From: DATFDN01 sp035685165
Lineage (GTDB): Bacteria; Pseudomonadota; Alphaproteobacteria; Acetobacterales; Acetobacteraceae
Assembly: GCA_035685165.1 (NCBI GenBank)
Contig: DASRBI010000018.1
Span: 1 to 64,000, forward strand
Reading direction: 5' to 3'
Length of the DNA: 64,000 nucleotides
Part shown: positions 34,675 to 43,149 of the stretch, piece after piece
How positions within the stretch are numbered: the stretch's first letter is position 1
Layout of the letters: each line of letters starts with the position of its first letter
Made by a program: the position numbers and the translations under genes
Notes under the pieces: generated by a model
Told to the model about the DNA's origin: nothing
Database searches by the model: none
The model's input: only the letters and a program-made list of their open reading frames with translations

Positions 34675-35832
34675 TCAGGCGGCCGCGCGTGTGGGGCCGA
34701 ACAGGCCGCCGAGACGGGCCAGCACCTGCAAATGATGGTCGGCGTCGCCGAACATCTGGTCGATCATCGTCATGCGCTTGAAGTAGTGGCCGACGCTGTA
34801 TTCCATCGTCATGCCGATGCCGCCGTGAAGTTGAATGGCATCCTGGCCGATATGCTTGCCGGAGCGGCCGATCTGCACCTTGGCCGCCGCGATGGCGCGG
34901 CGGCGCTCGACCGGATCGTCGCTCTCGGCTGAGACGGTGGCGAACAGCGCCATGCTGCGCGCCTGCTCGAGCGCGGTGAGCATATCGACGGCGCGGAACT
35001 GGAGCGCCTGGAAACTGCCGATCGGGCGGCCGAACTGCTGGCGGGTCTTGAGATACTCCACCGTGGTCTCGTGCATCACCGTCATCACGCCGACCGCCTC
35101 GGCGCAAAGCGCCGCGATCGCCTGATCCACGACCCGCTCGATCTCCCCCAGCGCCTTGCCCGGATCGCCCAGCACCGCCTCGGCGCGCGCCCCGCCGAGC
35201 GTCACCTCCGCGCCGCGCAACTCGTCCTGTGTCGCGAAGCCGCGGCGGCTGACGCCCGCGGCGCTCGCATCGACGAGGAACAGGCCGATGCCGTCGCGGT
35301 CGCGCTGGCCGCCGGCCGTGCGGGCGGTGACGAGCAGCTTGTCGGCGCAGTCGCCGTGCAGCACCACGCCCTTGCTGCCTTCCAGCACCCAACCGTCGCC
35401 CTGTTTCTTGGCGGTGGTCGCCACGTCGGCGAGGTTCCAGCGCGAATGGCGCTCGACATGCGCGAAGGCGAGCTTCAGCTTGCCCTGCGCGATTTGCGCG
35501 ATGAGCTCGGCACGCTGCGCCGCATCGCCCAGGCGGTTCAGCAGCCCGCCGCCGAGCACGACGGTGGCGAAATAGGGTTCGAGAATCAGGCCGCGGCCGA
35601 ACGCCTCCATGACGATCATGGTCTCCACCGCACCGCCGCCGAAGCCGCCCAGGCTCTCCTCGAACGGCAGGCCGAGCAGGCCGAGCTCGGCATATTGCGA
35701 CCACAAGGCGGCACTCCAGCCGTTCGGCTCCCGCAGATATTTCTTGCGCTGCTCGAAGCCGTACTGGTCGGCGATCAGCCGCTCGACGCTGTCTTTGAGC
35801 AGGCGTTGTTCGTCGGTGAGATCGAAGTCCAT
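34675..35832 (-). CDS. pimD: Acyl-CoA dehydrogenase, PimD-like small subunit
   Basis: A flavoprotein of 385 residues of the acyl-CoA dehydrogenase family. It starts MDFDLTDEQRLLKDSVERL and has GGFGGGAVETMIVMEAFGR, TRQQFGRPIGSFQ and QLHGGIGMTMEYSVGHYFKR, all closely like PimD, the small subunit of pimeloyl-CoA dehydrogenase from Rhodopseudomonas palustris. It should form a heteromer with the PimC-like protein encoded upstream and oxidise dicarboxylic or medium-chain acyl-CoA, passing electrons to ETF. The gap to pimC is 174 bases and holds a repeat. The symbol is by resemblance; the substrate is not proven. Confidence 0.9.
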   Translation of the reverse strand: MDFDLTDEQRLLKDSVERLIADQYGFEQRKKYLREPNGWSAALWSQYAELGLLGLPFEESLGGFGGGAVETMIVMEAFGRGLILEPYFATVVLGGGLLNRLGDAAQRAELIAQIAQGKLKLAFAHVERHSRWNLADVATTAKKQGDGWVLEGSKGVVLHGDCADKLLVTARTAGGQRDRDGIGLFLVDASAAGVSRRGFATQDELRGAEVTLGGARAEAVLGDPGKALGEIERVVDQAIAALCAEAVGVMTVMHETTVEYLKTRQQFGRPIGSFQALQFRAVDMLTALEQARSMALFATVSAESDDPVERRRAIAAAKVQIGRSGKHIGQDAIQLHGGIGMTMEYSVGHYFKRMTMIDQMFGDADHHLQVLARLGGLFGPTRAAA

Positions 35833-35854
35833 TCTTTTCCTCGCTTTGCCGCGT

Positions 35855-35983
35855 CCCTCACCCCTCGCCTAACTTCTCCCCTCTCCCGGGCGGCTCTGTC
35901 GCGTTCCTCGCTTCTTTGTCCGGTGGCAGTAAGAGGTTCCTCTCCCCTCTCCCGCCTGCGGCAGAAGGGAGAGACTAGGTGAG
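35855..35983. repeat. Intergenic element with ccctcacc/ggtgaggg ends
   Basis: An 8-bp inverted repeat, ccctcacc (35855-35862) and ggtgaggg (35976-35983), bounds 129 bases between pimC and pimD. Inside lies a hairpin, ctctcccgcc-tgc-ggc...gggagag (35945-35971). The ends match those of the 58.6-kb element, suggesting one repeat family. I see no gene in this gap. Confidence 0.55.
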
Positions 35984-36006
35984 GGCTGAGGGCATGCAGT
36001 CCCCGG

Positions 36007-37203
36007 TTACAAACCCAAAATCGCCTTGGCGATGATGTTGCGCTGGATCTCGTTGGAGCCGCCGTAGATCGAGACCTTGCGGTAGTTGAAATACTGCGGC
36101 CCAGCCGGGGCGGCGTAGTCCGGCCCGAACCAGGGCTCGTTCTGACCCTGCTCGGGCGGCTGGTAGGGGAACACGTAGGGGCCGACCACGTCGATCATCA
36201 GCTCGGTCAGCTTCTGCTGGATCACCGAGCCGCTGAGCTTCAGGATCGAGCTCGCCGGGTTCTGCCGGCCCTTTTCGCGCTTGCGCTCGTCGGAAATCAC
36301 GCGAAGCTGCGTCATCTCCAGCGCCTTCAGCTCCACCTCGACGGCGGCCAGTTTCTCGCGGAACTTGGTATCCTCGATCACCGGGCGCTCGCCGTCGCGC
36401 TCGAGCGCGGCGAGTTCCTTGATGCGGGCGACCTTGGCTTTGGAGGCGCCGACACGCGCGATCCCGGTGCGTTCGTTGCCCAGCAGGAACTTGGCATAGT
36501 CCCAGCCCTTGTTTTCCTGGCCGACCAGGTTCTCGGCGGGAACCTCCACATTGTCGAAAAACACCTCGTTCACCTCGCGCCCGCCATCGATGGTAATGAT
36601 CGGGCGCACGGTGATGCCGGGCGATTTCATATCGACCAGGATATAGGAGATGCCCTCCTGCTTCTTGGCCGCCGGGTCGGTGCGGACCAGGCAGAAAATC
36701 CAGTCGGCGTACTGGGCGAGCGTGGTCCAGATTTTCTGGCCGTTGATGACGTATTTGTCGCCCTTGCGTTCGGCGCGCGTGCGAAGGCTCGCCAGATCGG
36801 AGCCGGCGCCGGGTTCGGAGAAGCCCTGGCACCAGAAAATGTCGGCATTGGCGGTGGGCGGCAGGAACCGCTTCTTCTGCTCCTCGCTGCCGAACTGCGC
36901 GATCACCGGGCCGACCATCGTCACGTTGAACCCGATCGGCGGCGGCACATAGGCCTGCTGCATCTCGTCCTGGTAGAAATAGAGTTGGACGGGCGACCAG
37001 GGCTGGCCGCCCCACTCGACAGGCCAGTTCGGGGTCGCCCAGCCGCGCGCATTCAGGATACGCTGGCTCGTGATCATCTCCTCGCGCGTCAGATGCTCGC
37101 CGTCGCGCAGCTTGTCGCGGATCGACTGCGGGATTTCCGTGCGGAAGAACCGGCGTGCCTCGTCGCGGAACGCGAGTTCCTCGGCGGTGAAATTGAGGTC
37201 CAT
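36007..37203 (-). CDS. pimC: Acyl-CoA dehydrogenase, PimC-like large subunit
   Basis: A flavoprotein of 398 residues. It starts MDLNFTAEELAFRDEARRFF after a good GGAGGAG site, so the ATG at 37203 was chosen over an upstream one at 37272. Diagnostic phrases are FWCQGFSEPGAGSDLASLRT, INGQKIWTTLAQYADWIFC, NERTGIARVG and the C-terminal SIYGGSNEIQRNIIAKAILGL, all matching PimC (pimeloyl-CoA dehydrogenase large subunit) as I know it. It should pair with PimD. The product has the standard fold: helical N- and C-terminal domains around a beta domain binding FAD. The preferred acyl-CoA here is inferred, not shown. Confidence 0.9.
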   Translation of the reverse strand: MDLNFTAEELAFRDEARRFFRTEIPQSIRDKLRDGEHLTREEMITSQRILNARGWATPNWPVEWGGQPWSPVQLYFYQDEMQQAYVPPPIGFNVTMVGPVIAQFGSEEQKKRFLPPTANADIFWCQGFSEPGAGSDLASLRTRAERKGDKYVINGQKIWTTLAQYADWIFCLVRTDPAAKKQEGISYILVDMKSPGITVRPIITIDGGREVNEVFFDNVEVPAENLVGQENKGWDYAKFLLGNERTGIARVGASKAKVARIKELAALERDGERPVIEDTKFREKLAAVEVELKALEMTQLRVISDERKREKGRQNPASSILKLSGSVIQQKLTELMIDVVGPYVFPYQPPEQGQNEPWFGPDYAAPAGPQYFNYRKVSIYGGSNEIQRNIIAKAILGL

Positions 37204-37346
37204 GGAAATCTCCTCCGGCGTCGGCCAAGCGGGGCCGTCGGGCATTTCTGCCGTTGCATGCCGATAAGTCAAACCGCCGCAAGTTCAGACTGGATCGGCG
37301 CGGCACCGCGCGCTAGCCAACACGGGTTATTGCGGGAAAAATCGGC

Positions 37347-37883
37347 GTGCGAGGTAGGGCACCTTGGAGGGTGGCGGCCGTCCTGGCCTTGCCGGTGGCG
37401 TTCGGGGCCGTTTCGGCCGCCGCCTCCATGACCGAGGTGCCGCTCGCCGTGCCCGCCACCTCGGTGCGGCTTACGGCCAGGGTGCTCGGCCTGTTGCCCA
37501 TCCCGATCACGGTGGGCCGGTTCGCCGGCACGCTTCGCTACGACCCTGACGCGCCGGGCATCTGTTCGGTGCAATTCGTCGCCGATGTCACCAGTATGCA
37601 GACCGGCGATCCCGACCGGCAGAGGCGGCTGCTCGGCCCGGACTTCATGGACGCGGCGCGCTATCCGACGTTCGCATTCCAAGGACGGTGCAGCCAGGAT
37701 GGCGGGCTATCCGGCCAGCTCGAACTGCACGGACAGGTGCGGCCGTTCGCGCTGCACATGGATCGCTTCCCGCACCGGCTCGTGGCCGAGGGTGATCTGA
37801 CCCGCGCCGAATGGGGCATCACCGCCTGGCCGATCCTGGTCGGCCCGACGATCCACGTGATGATCGCGGCTTCGGTGCCGTGA
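37347..37883 (+). CDS. YceI-family periplasmic protein
   Basis: A protein of 178 residues from a GTG at 37347. A basic N-terminus and hydrophobic core (VAAVLALPVAFGAVSAAA) form a signal peptide. The mature part is a YceI-like lipocalin-type barrel: GRFAGTLRYDPDAPG, then VTSMQTGDPDRQRRLLGPDF and DAARYPTFAFQG. YceI proteins bind isoprenoid lipids such as polyprenyl quinones in the periplasm. An alternative GTG at 37371 would shorten the basic region. The next gene, an MFS exporter, starts on the last base of the preceding codon (GTGA overlap), so the two are coupled. Confidence 0.82.
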   Translation: MRGRAPWRVAAVLALPVAFGAVSAAASMTEVPLAVPATSVRLTARVLGLLPIPITVGRFAGTLRYDPDAPGICSVQFVADVTSMQTGDPDRQRRLLGPDFMDAARYPTFAFQGRCSQDGGLSGQLELHGQVRPFALHMDRFPHRLVAEGDLTRAEWGITAWPILVGPTIHVMIAASVP

Positions 37884-39583
37884 CCCGCCTGCCGCCCGCA
37901 CTCGCGCCGCTCCGTCACACCGCCTACCGGCGGCTATGGATGGCCAACGTCGTCACCTCGCTCGGCCTGTGGCTCCAGAACACCGGCGCCGGCTGGCTGA
38001 TGACCAGCCTCGCCCCGGTGCCGATCATCGTCGCGATGGTGCAGGTGGCGACCATCCTGCCGACCTTCCTGCTCGCCTTGCCCGGCGGGGCGCTCGCCGA
38101 CATCGTGGACCGGCGGCGATTCCTCATCGGAACGCAGCTCTGGACCATGCTGGCCGCCGCCACGCTCGCGGCACTAACCCTTCTGCACCAGACGACCGCG
38201 GCGAGCCTGTTGCTGTTCACCTTCGCGATCGGGATCGGCGGCGCGCTGACGGCGCCCGCCTGGAGCGCGATCGTCCCCGATCTCGTGCCGCGCGGGGACC
38301 TGGTGCAGGCGATCTCGCTCGGCGGGATCGGCTTCAACCTCGCCCGCGCGGTCGGCCCGGCGCTGGCGGGCGCGCTCGTGCTGCTCGGCGGCGCCGGCCT
38401 TGCGTTCGCGATCTACGCGGTCTCGTTCGTCGCGGTGATCTGGGCGCTTTGGGTCTGGCGCGGACGGCGGCGGGACCAAGCGACGGCGCTGCCGCGCGAG
38501 CACCTGCTCTCGGCGATGCGCGCCGGCGCCCGCTTCGTGCACAGCACGCCCGCCATCCGGGCGGCAATGATCCGCTGCTTCGCCTACGCCTTTCCCGCCT
38601 CCGCGCCCTGGGCGCTGCTGCCGCTCGTGGTGCGCGCGCAGCTCCATCTCGGCCCGGGGATGTTCGGGCTGATCCTGGGCGTGATGGGAGCGGGCGGGGT
38701 GAGCGCGGGGCTCGCCCTGCCGCTGATCTCGGCGCGGCTCAGCCGCAGCGAGATCGTGTTCCTTGCCACCCTCTCCTCCTGCGCGGGCATCGCGCTCGTC
38801 GGGCTCGCCCGCCACTGGAGCGTTGCCGCGGCCGGGATGCTGCTGTTCGGCACCGGCTGGGTGACGGCGTTCTCCATGACGCAGGCCGCTGCCCAGCTCG
38901 CCTGCCCGCCCTGGGTGCGGGCGCGGGCGCTGGCGATTTACCAGCTCTCGTTCAACGGTGCGCTCGCCTCGGGTTCGCTCGCCTGGGGCTGGCTCGGTAA
39001 CCGGGTGGGCCTGTCGCACGCGCTGGTCGCCGCCGCGGCGCTCGGGGTGGCGATGGCGCTGCCGGTGCGGATCTTCGGGCTGGACCGGCAGGCGGTGCGG
39101 CCGCGGGCCGAGGAACCGTTGTCCGCGCTCGAGCCTGAAGCGCCCGCGGGGGAGCTCGCCCCGGTGCTCGCGCGCGCGCGCCAGCGGGTGATGGAGCTGG
39201 TGCGCTATGAGGTGCCGCCCGGCGAGCGGAGCCGATTCCTGAGGATCATGTGCGAGGTCCGCATGGTGCGCCGCCGCAGCGGCGCGCTGAGCTGGCAACT
39301 CTACGAGGATGTCGCCCATCCCGACCGGTTTCTGGAAAGCTGGCTGCTGGCGGACTGGACCGATCATATGCGCGAGCACGCGCGCCTGTCGGCGGAGGAC
39401 CAGGCGACGCTCGCAAGTGCCGCCTCGTTCTGCGTCCGCAGCCGCGATGGCGCCTCGCGCCACATCGCCATCGATCCCGCCCATGACCCGGTGGCGGCGG
39501 CGCAACAGCGCGTGATCGGCTGGCCGCCGCCGAAAGCGGCCCCATATCGAGGACGCACCGAAGAGGGGATGCCTTCATCATGA
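37880..39583 (+). CDS. MFS transporter of the MFS_3 (enterobactin-exporter-like) group
   Basis: A protein of 567 residues. The first 410 residues carry about twelve transmembrane segments, with FRRLWMANVVTSLGLW-like wording (here YRRLWMANVVTSLGLWLQN) and the loop GGALADIVDRRRF. The last 140 residues are a soluble dimeric ferredoxin-like region, with RQRVMELVRYEVPPGERSRF leading it, as in many MFS_3 proteins. Export of a small molecule from the cytoplasm is plausible. The GTG at 37880 overlaps the YceI stop by 4 bases, and the stop overlaps dps by 4 bases. All three are probably one transcript. Confidence 0.85.
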   Translation: MTRLPPALAPLRHTAYRRLWMANVVTSLGLWLQNTGAGWLMTSLAPVPIIVAMVQVATILPTFLLALPGGALADIVDRRRFLIGTQLWTMLAAATLAALTLLHQTTAASLLLFTFAIGIGGALTAPAWSAIVPDLVPRGDLVQAISLGGIGFNLARAVGPALAGALVLLGGAGLAFAIYAVSFVAVIWALWVWRGRRRDQATALPREHLLSAMRAGARFVHSTPAIRAAMIRCFAYAFPASAPWALLPLVVRAQLHLGPGMFGLILGVMGAGGVSAGLALPLISARLSRSEIVFLATLSSCAGIALVGLARHWSVAAAGMLLFGTGWVTAFSMTQAAAQLACPPWVRARALAIYQLSFNGALASGSLAWGWLGNRVGLSHALVAAAALGVAMALPVRIFGLDRQAVRPRAEEPLSALEPEAPAGELAPVLARARQRVMELVRYEVPPGERSRFLRIMCEVRMVRRRSGALSWQLYEDVAHPDRFLESWLLADWTDHMREHARLSAEDQATLASAASFCVRSRDGASRHIAIDPAHDPVAAAQQRVIGWPPPKAAPYRGRTEEGMPSS

Positions 39584-40071
39584 TGCGGACGCACGCGACC
39601 AAGAATGATTTGCAGGCCAACGCCAAGAAGGTGTCGATCGAGCTTCTGAACGCCCGTCTCGCCGACAGTATCGACCTCGCGCTGATCACCAAGCAGGCGC
39701 ATTGGAATCTCAAGGGGCCGCGCTTCATCGCCGTCCATGAGATGCTGGACGGGTTCCGCAGCCAGATCGACGCATGGACCGACACCATCGCCGAGCGGGC
39801 GGTGCAGCTCGGCGGCACCGCCATCGGCACCTCGCAGGAAGTGGCGAAGAAAACCACCACGGAGCCCTATCCGACTGACATCTACAGCATCGACGACCAT
39901 TTGCGGGCGCTTATCAAGGCCTACGCGAACGTTGCCAACCGCATCCGCAAGGCGATCGACGAAGCGGCGGAGGCCGGCGATGCCGATACCGCCGACATCT
40001 TCACCGAGGCCTCGCGCGGGCTCGACAAAGCGCTCTGGTTCCTGGAGGCGCACATGCAGGAGAGCCACTGA
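39580..40071 (+). CDS. dps: DNA-binding ferritin-like protein Dps
   Basis: A protein of 163 residues. The ferroxidase residues are in their Dps spacing: His41, His53, Asp57, Asp68 and Glu72. KQAHWNLKGPRF and DAWTDTIAER carry most of them. It assembles as a dodecamer that oxidises and stores iron with hydrogen peroxide and protects DNA in stress. The N-terminus has several Lys residues (ATKND, ANAKK) that could touch DNA. It starts in a 4-base overlap with the MFS gene and ends overlapping the trmO start. Confidence 0.95.
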   Translation: MMRTHATKNDLQANAKKVSIELLNARLADSIDLALITKQAHWNLKGPRFIAVHEMLDGFRSQIDAWTDTIAERAVQLGGTAIGTSQEVAKKTTTEPYPTDIYSIDDHLRALIKAYANVANRIRKAIDEAAEAGDADTADIFTEASRGLDKALWFLEAHMQESH

Positions 40072-40580
40072 TCGCCCAAGACACGCGCACCGAAGACACC
40101 CGCACCGACCGGGGCGAGCCAATCCGCCTACGCCCGATCGGGGTGTTGCGAACCCCGTTCGTGACGATCGAGGAGTGTCCGCGCAACGGACGGCAGATCG
40201 ACCCGGCGCCGCTCTGCCGGGCCTGTGTCGATCCGGCCTTCCTGCCCGGCCTCGCGCACCTCGAAGGGTTCTCTCATCTTATGCTTCTCTACTGGCTGGG
40301 CGACGGTCGCGGGTCCGAACTCGTCGTGCGGCCGAAATTCGACCCCGAGCCGCGCGGCGTGTTCGCCACCCGCTCACCGCGCCGGCCGAATCCGATCGGC
40401 CTCTCGGTGGTGGCGTTCGACGGGTTCGCCGATCCGGCAACCTTGCTGGTGCGCTACCTCGATTGCGTGGACGGCACGCCCCTGCTCGATATCAAACCAT
40501 ATCTGCCGAGCACCGACGCCGAACCCGCCGCCAGGATGGGCTGGCTGGCGCCGCACCGCACGCCGCGACAGGCGGGTTGA
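40068..40580 (+). CDS. trmO: tRNA (N6-threonylcarbamoyladenosine(37)-N6)-methyltransferase TrmO
   Basis: A TrmO/TsaA-family enzyme, 170 residues if started at a CTG at 40068 that overlaps the dps stop (CTGA) with GGAGA 5 bases upstream. The only ordinary start, a GTG at 40143, would cut off the conserved first strand RLRPIGVLRTPF, so a non-AUG start is likely. Family motifs are HLEGFSHLMLLYWL, FATRSPRRPNPIGLS and DGTPLLDIKPYLP. It methylates N6 of t6A37 with SAM, in tRNAs reading ACY codons in known cases. It is the last gene of the YceI-MFS-dps-trmO chain. Confidence 0.85.
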   Translation: MIAQDTRTEDTRTDRGEPIRLRPIGVLRTPFVTIEECPRNGRQIDPAPLCRACVDPAFLPGLAHLEGFSHLMLLYWLGDGRGSELVVRPKFDPEPRGVFATRSPRRPNPIGLSVVAFDGFADPATLLVRYLDCVDGTPLLDIKPYLPSTDAEPAARMGWLAPHRTPRQAG

Positions 40581-40645
40581 GCGGCGTTCAGGCGGGCGTT
40601 GACTTGCTTCTGGGGCTTCGTCACCTTGCCCCCAATCCAATAGGT

Positions 40646-40668
40646 CCGGCGCTCTATAGCAGCGCCGG
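40646..40668 (+). terminator. Hairpin between trmO and the Liv transporter operon
   Basis: A perfect 8-bp stem (ccggcgct with agcgccgg) and a 7-base loop (ctatagc) lie 66 bases after trmO. No T-tract follows. It may end the trmO transcript or lie in the Liv operon leader. Confidence 0.4.
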
Positions 40669-40733
40669 CTGATCCGGGGGGCGGATGGGAAAGACGGATG
40701 GCGCCAAGGCCATGCGTGCGCGAGCGGGCGTAC

Positions 40734-41555
40734 ATGGCTGATCATGCCGTAGCGGATGACAATGTGCTGCTCGCCGTCCGCGGCGTGGTGATGCGCTTCG
40801 GCGGCGTCGTCGCTCTGGCTGGGGTCACGTTCGACGTGCCGCGCGGGCAGATCTGCGGGCTGATCGGGCCGAACGGCTCGGGCAAGACCACCTTGTTCAA
40901 CTGTATCAGCGGCATCTACCGCTTCTCGGAAGGCGACATCCTGTTCGAGGGGCAGTCCTTGCGCGGCCTGCCGCGCTATCGCATGGCCCCGCTCGGCGTC
41001 GGCCGCACCTTTCAGAACGTGGCGCTGTTTCACCGCCTGTCGGTGCGCGACAACATCCTGGTGGGCGCCCATCACAACGCGCGCTCGGGCTTCGTCGAGA
41101 ACGGGCTGCGCCTGGCGGTGGTGCGGCGGGAGGAGGCGGAGGCGCGCGAGAAGCTCTACGACGTTCTGCACCTGCTGGCGCTCGAGGATGTGGAGGACGT
41201 GCCGGTGGGAAGCCTGCCATTTCCCACCCAGAAACGGGTGGAGCTCGGCCGCGCGCTGATCGGGGCGCCGAAGCTGCTGCTGCTCGACGAGCCGGCCGGC
41301 GGTCTCAACCACAGCGAGGTCGATGACCTCTCCGAGCTGATTAAGCAGATCCGCGCGCACTTCCACATGACGGTGCTGGTGGTCGAGCATCACATGAGCC
41401 TCGTGATGCGAATCTCCGACAAGGTGGTGGCGCTCGAGTTCGGCCGGAAGATCGCCGACGGCACGCCCGACGAGGTGCGCCGCGAGCCCGAGGTGATCCG
41501 TGCCTATCTCGGCGAGAGCGAGGAAGACGTGAGGTATCATGCCGGCGCTGCTTGA
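40734..41555 (+). CDS. Branched-chain-type ABC transporter ATPase (LivG-like)
   Basis: An ATPase of 273 residues. Walker A is GPNGSGKTT, Walker B LLLLDEPAGGLNHSE, and the LivG-type segment GRTFQNVALFHRLSVRDNI. The ABC signature is degenerate (LPFPTQKRVELGRAL in place of LSGGQ), as is common in LivG proteins. It powers uptake of a branched-chain amino acid, amide, or aromatic/dicarboxylic compound. ATG at 40734 or 40698 could serve as start; I take the shorter. It overlaps the LivF-like gene by 17 bases. It is the first gene of a LivG-F-H-M operon lacking a binding-protein gene. Confidence 0.92.
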   Translation: MADHAVADDNVLLAVRGVVMRFGGVVALAGVTFDVPRGQICGLIGPNGSGKTTLFNCISGIYRFSEGDILFEGQSLRGLPRYRMAPLGVGRTFQNVALFHRLSVRDNILVGAHHNARSGFVENGLRLAVVRREEAEAREKLYDVLHLLALEDVEDVPVGSLPFPTQKRVELGRALIGAPKLLLLDEPAGGLNHSEVDDLSELIKQIRAHFHMTVLVVEHHMSLVMRISDKVVALEFGRKIADGTPDEVRREPEVIRAYLGESEEDVRYHAGAA

Positions 41556-42252
41556 GGCGCGGGGGCTGCACGCCGGCTACGGGCAGACGCGGGTTCTGCA
41601 CGGGCTCGATTTCGAGGTGGAGGAGGGCAAGGTCACTGCCCTGCTCGGTGCCAACGGCGCGGGCAAGACGACCACGCTGCGCGCGATCTGCGGGCTCATC
41701 CGGCCGCAGGGCGAGGTGCGGCTCGCGGGCGAGCGGATCGAGCGGCTGGCGGCCGAGGAGATCGTGCGGCGCGGGGTGGGCCACGTGCCGGACGGGCGCG
41801 GCACCTTTATGGAGCTGACGGTGGAGGAGAACCTCCGTCTCGGCGCCTATGTGCGCCGCGACAAGGACAACATCCCGCGCGATTTCGAGCAGATATTCAG
41901 CTATTTCCCGCGCCTGAAGGAGCGGCTGCGCCAGCAGGCCGGCACCCTGTCGGGCGGCGAGCAGCAGATGCTCGCGATCGCGCGCGCGCTGCTCGTGCGC
42001 CCGCGCCTCCTGCTGCTCGATGAACCCTCGTTCGGGCTGGCACCGCTGATCGTGCAGGAGATTTTCCGCATCCTGCGCCGCATCCGCGCCGACGAGAACG
42101 TGAGCATGTTGCTCGTCGAACAGAATGCCTCGATCGCGCTCGATTTCGCCGATTACGCCTATCTGCTCGAGACCGGGCGCATCGCGGTGTCGGGGCCGGC
42201 GGCGGAGCTGCGGCGCGACGAGTCCGTGCGGAAATCCTATCTTGGCTACTGA
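41539..42252 (+). CDS. Branched-chain-type ABC transporter ATPase (LivF-like)
   Basis: An ATPase of 237 residues. Walker A is GANGAGKTT, the signature LSGGEQQM and Walker B LLLLDEPSFGLAP. VPDGRGTFMELTVEENLRLG is the LivF-type middle segment. It pairs with the LivG-like ATPase to drive the two permeases. It starts inside the livG-like gene's end and is followed after 21 bases by the LivH-like gene. The Walker A lysine is intact here, in contrast to the second LivF-like protein near 62 kb. Confidence 0.93.
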   Translation: MPALLEARGLHAGYGQTRVLHGLDFEVEEGKVTALLGANGAGKTTTLRAICGLIRPQGEVRLAGERIERLAAEEIVRRGVGHVPDGRGTFMELTVEENLRLGAYVRRDKDNIPRDFEQIFSYFPRLKERLRQQAGTLSGGEQQMLAIARALLVRPRLLLLDEPSFGLAPLIVQEIFRILRRIRADENVSMLLVEQNASIALDFADYAYLLETGRIAVSGPAAELRRDESVRKSYLGY

Positions 42253-42273
42253 CGACAGAGGAGCCGCGGCGCC

Positions 42274-43146
42274 GTGAGCGGTTTGGCCCATCAGATTATC
42301 TCGGGGCTGGCGAGCGGCAGCATCTACGCCGCCGTCGCGCTGGCGCTGGTGATGATCTACCAGTCCACGCACCACATCAACTTTGCCCAAGGGGAGATGG
42401 CCACCCTCTCCACCTATATCTGTCTGACGCTGATCAACGCCGGCGTGCCCTATTGGGGCGCGTTCGTGGTCACGGTGATCGTTTCGTTCATCATGGGCGC
42501 GGTGGTGGAGCGAATCCTGATCCGCCCGACTTACAACGCGCCGATCCTGACCTCCGTCGGCGTGTTCATCGGCCTCTTGCTGCTCATCAACGCGATGGAC
42601 GGCTGGATTTTCGACTACATCATCAAGCCGTTCCCTTCCCCCTTCGGCGGCGGGCAGCCGTTGTTCGGCGGCTATGTTTCCGCCCACGAGGTGGGCGAGA
42701 CCGGCGTCACGCTCGTCGTGCTGCTGATGGTGTTCCTGTTCTTCCGCTACACCACGCTCGGGCTCGCCATGCGCGCGGCGGCGTTCAACGCCACCTCGTC
42801 CAGACTGTGCGGGGTGCGGGTGAACCGGATGCTGATGCTCGGCTGGGCGCTCGCCGCCGCGATCGGCGCGGTGGCCGGCATCATGGTGGCGCCGATCGTG
42901 TTCCTCGACCCGAACATGATGTTCGGCATCCTGACCTACGCCTTCGCCGGCGCGCTGGTGGGCGGGGTCGACAATCCATGGGGCGCGGTGGTCGGCGGCT
43001 TCATCGTCGGCGTGCTGGAAAACTTGTTCGGCGCCTACGTGGTCGGCACCGAGCTGAAGCTGACCGTCGCCCTTCTGATCATCGTCGCCGTGCTGCTGGT
43101 CAAGCCCGCGGGCTTGTTCGGACGCCCGGTGCAAAGCAGGGTCTAA
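42274..43146 (+). CDS. Branched-chain-type ABC transporter permease (LivH-like)
   Basis: A permease of 290 residues starting at a GTG at 42274 with GGAG upstream. It has about eight hydrophobic segments. LivH marks are GLASGSIYAAVALALVMIY near the N-terminus, then HINFAQGEMATLSTYI. The late GALVGGVDNPWGAVVGGFIVG is typical too. It forms one half of the membrane channel with the LivM-like protein. Only 3 bases separate it from the next gene. Confidence 0.93.
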   Translation: MSGLAHQIISGLASGSIYAAVALALVMIYQSTHHINFAQGEMATLSTYICLTLINAGVPYWGAFVVTVIVSFIMGAVVERILIRPTYNAPILTSVGVFIGLLLLINAMDGWIFDYIIKPFPSPFGGGQPLFGGYVSAHEVGETGVTLVVLLMVFLFFRYTTLGLAMRAAAFNATSSRLCGVRVNRMLMLGWALAAAIGAVAGIMVAPIVFLDPNMMFGILTYAFAGALVGGVDNPWGAVVGGFIVGVLENLFGAYVVGTELKLTVALLIIVAVLLVKPAGLFGRPVQSRV

Positions 43147-43149
43147 GCC

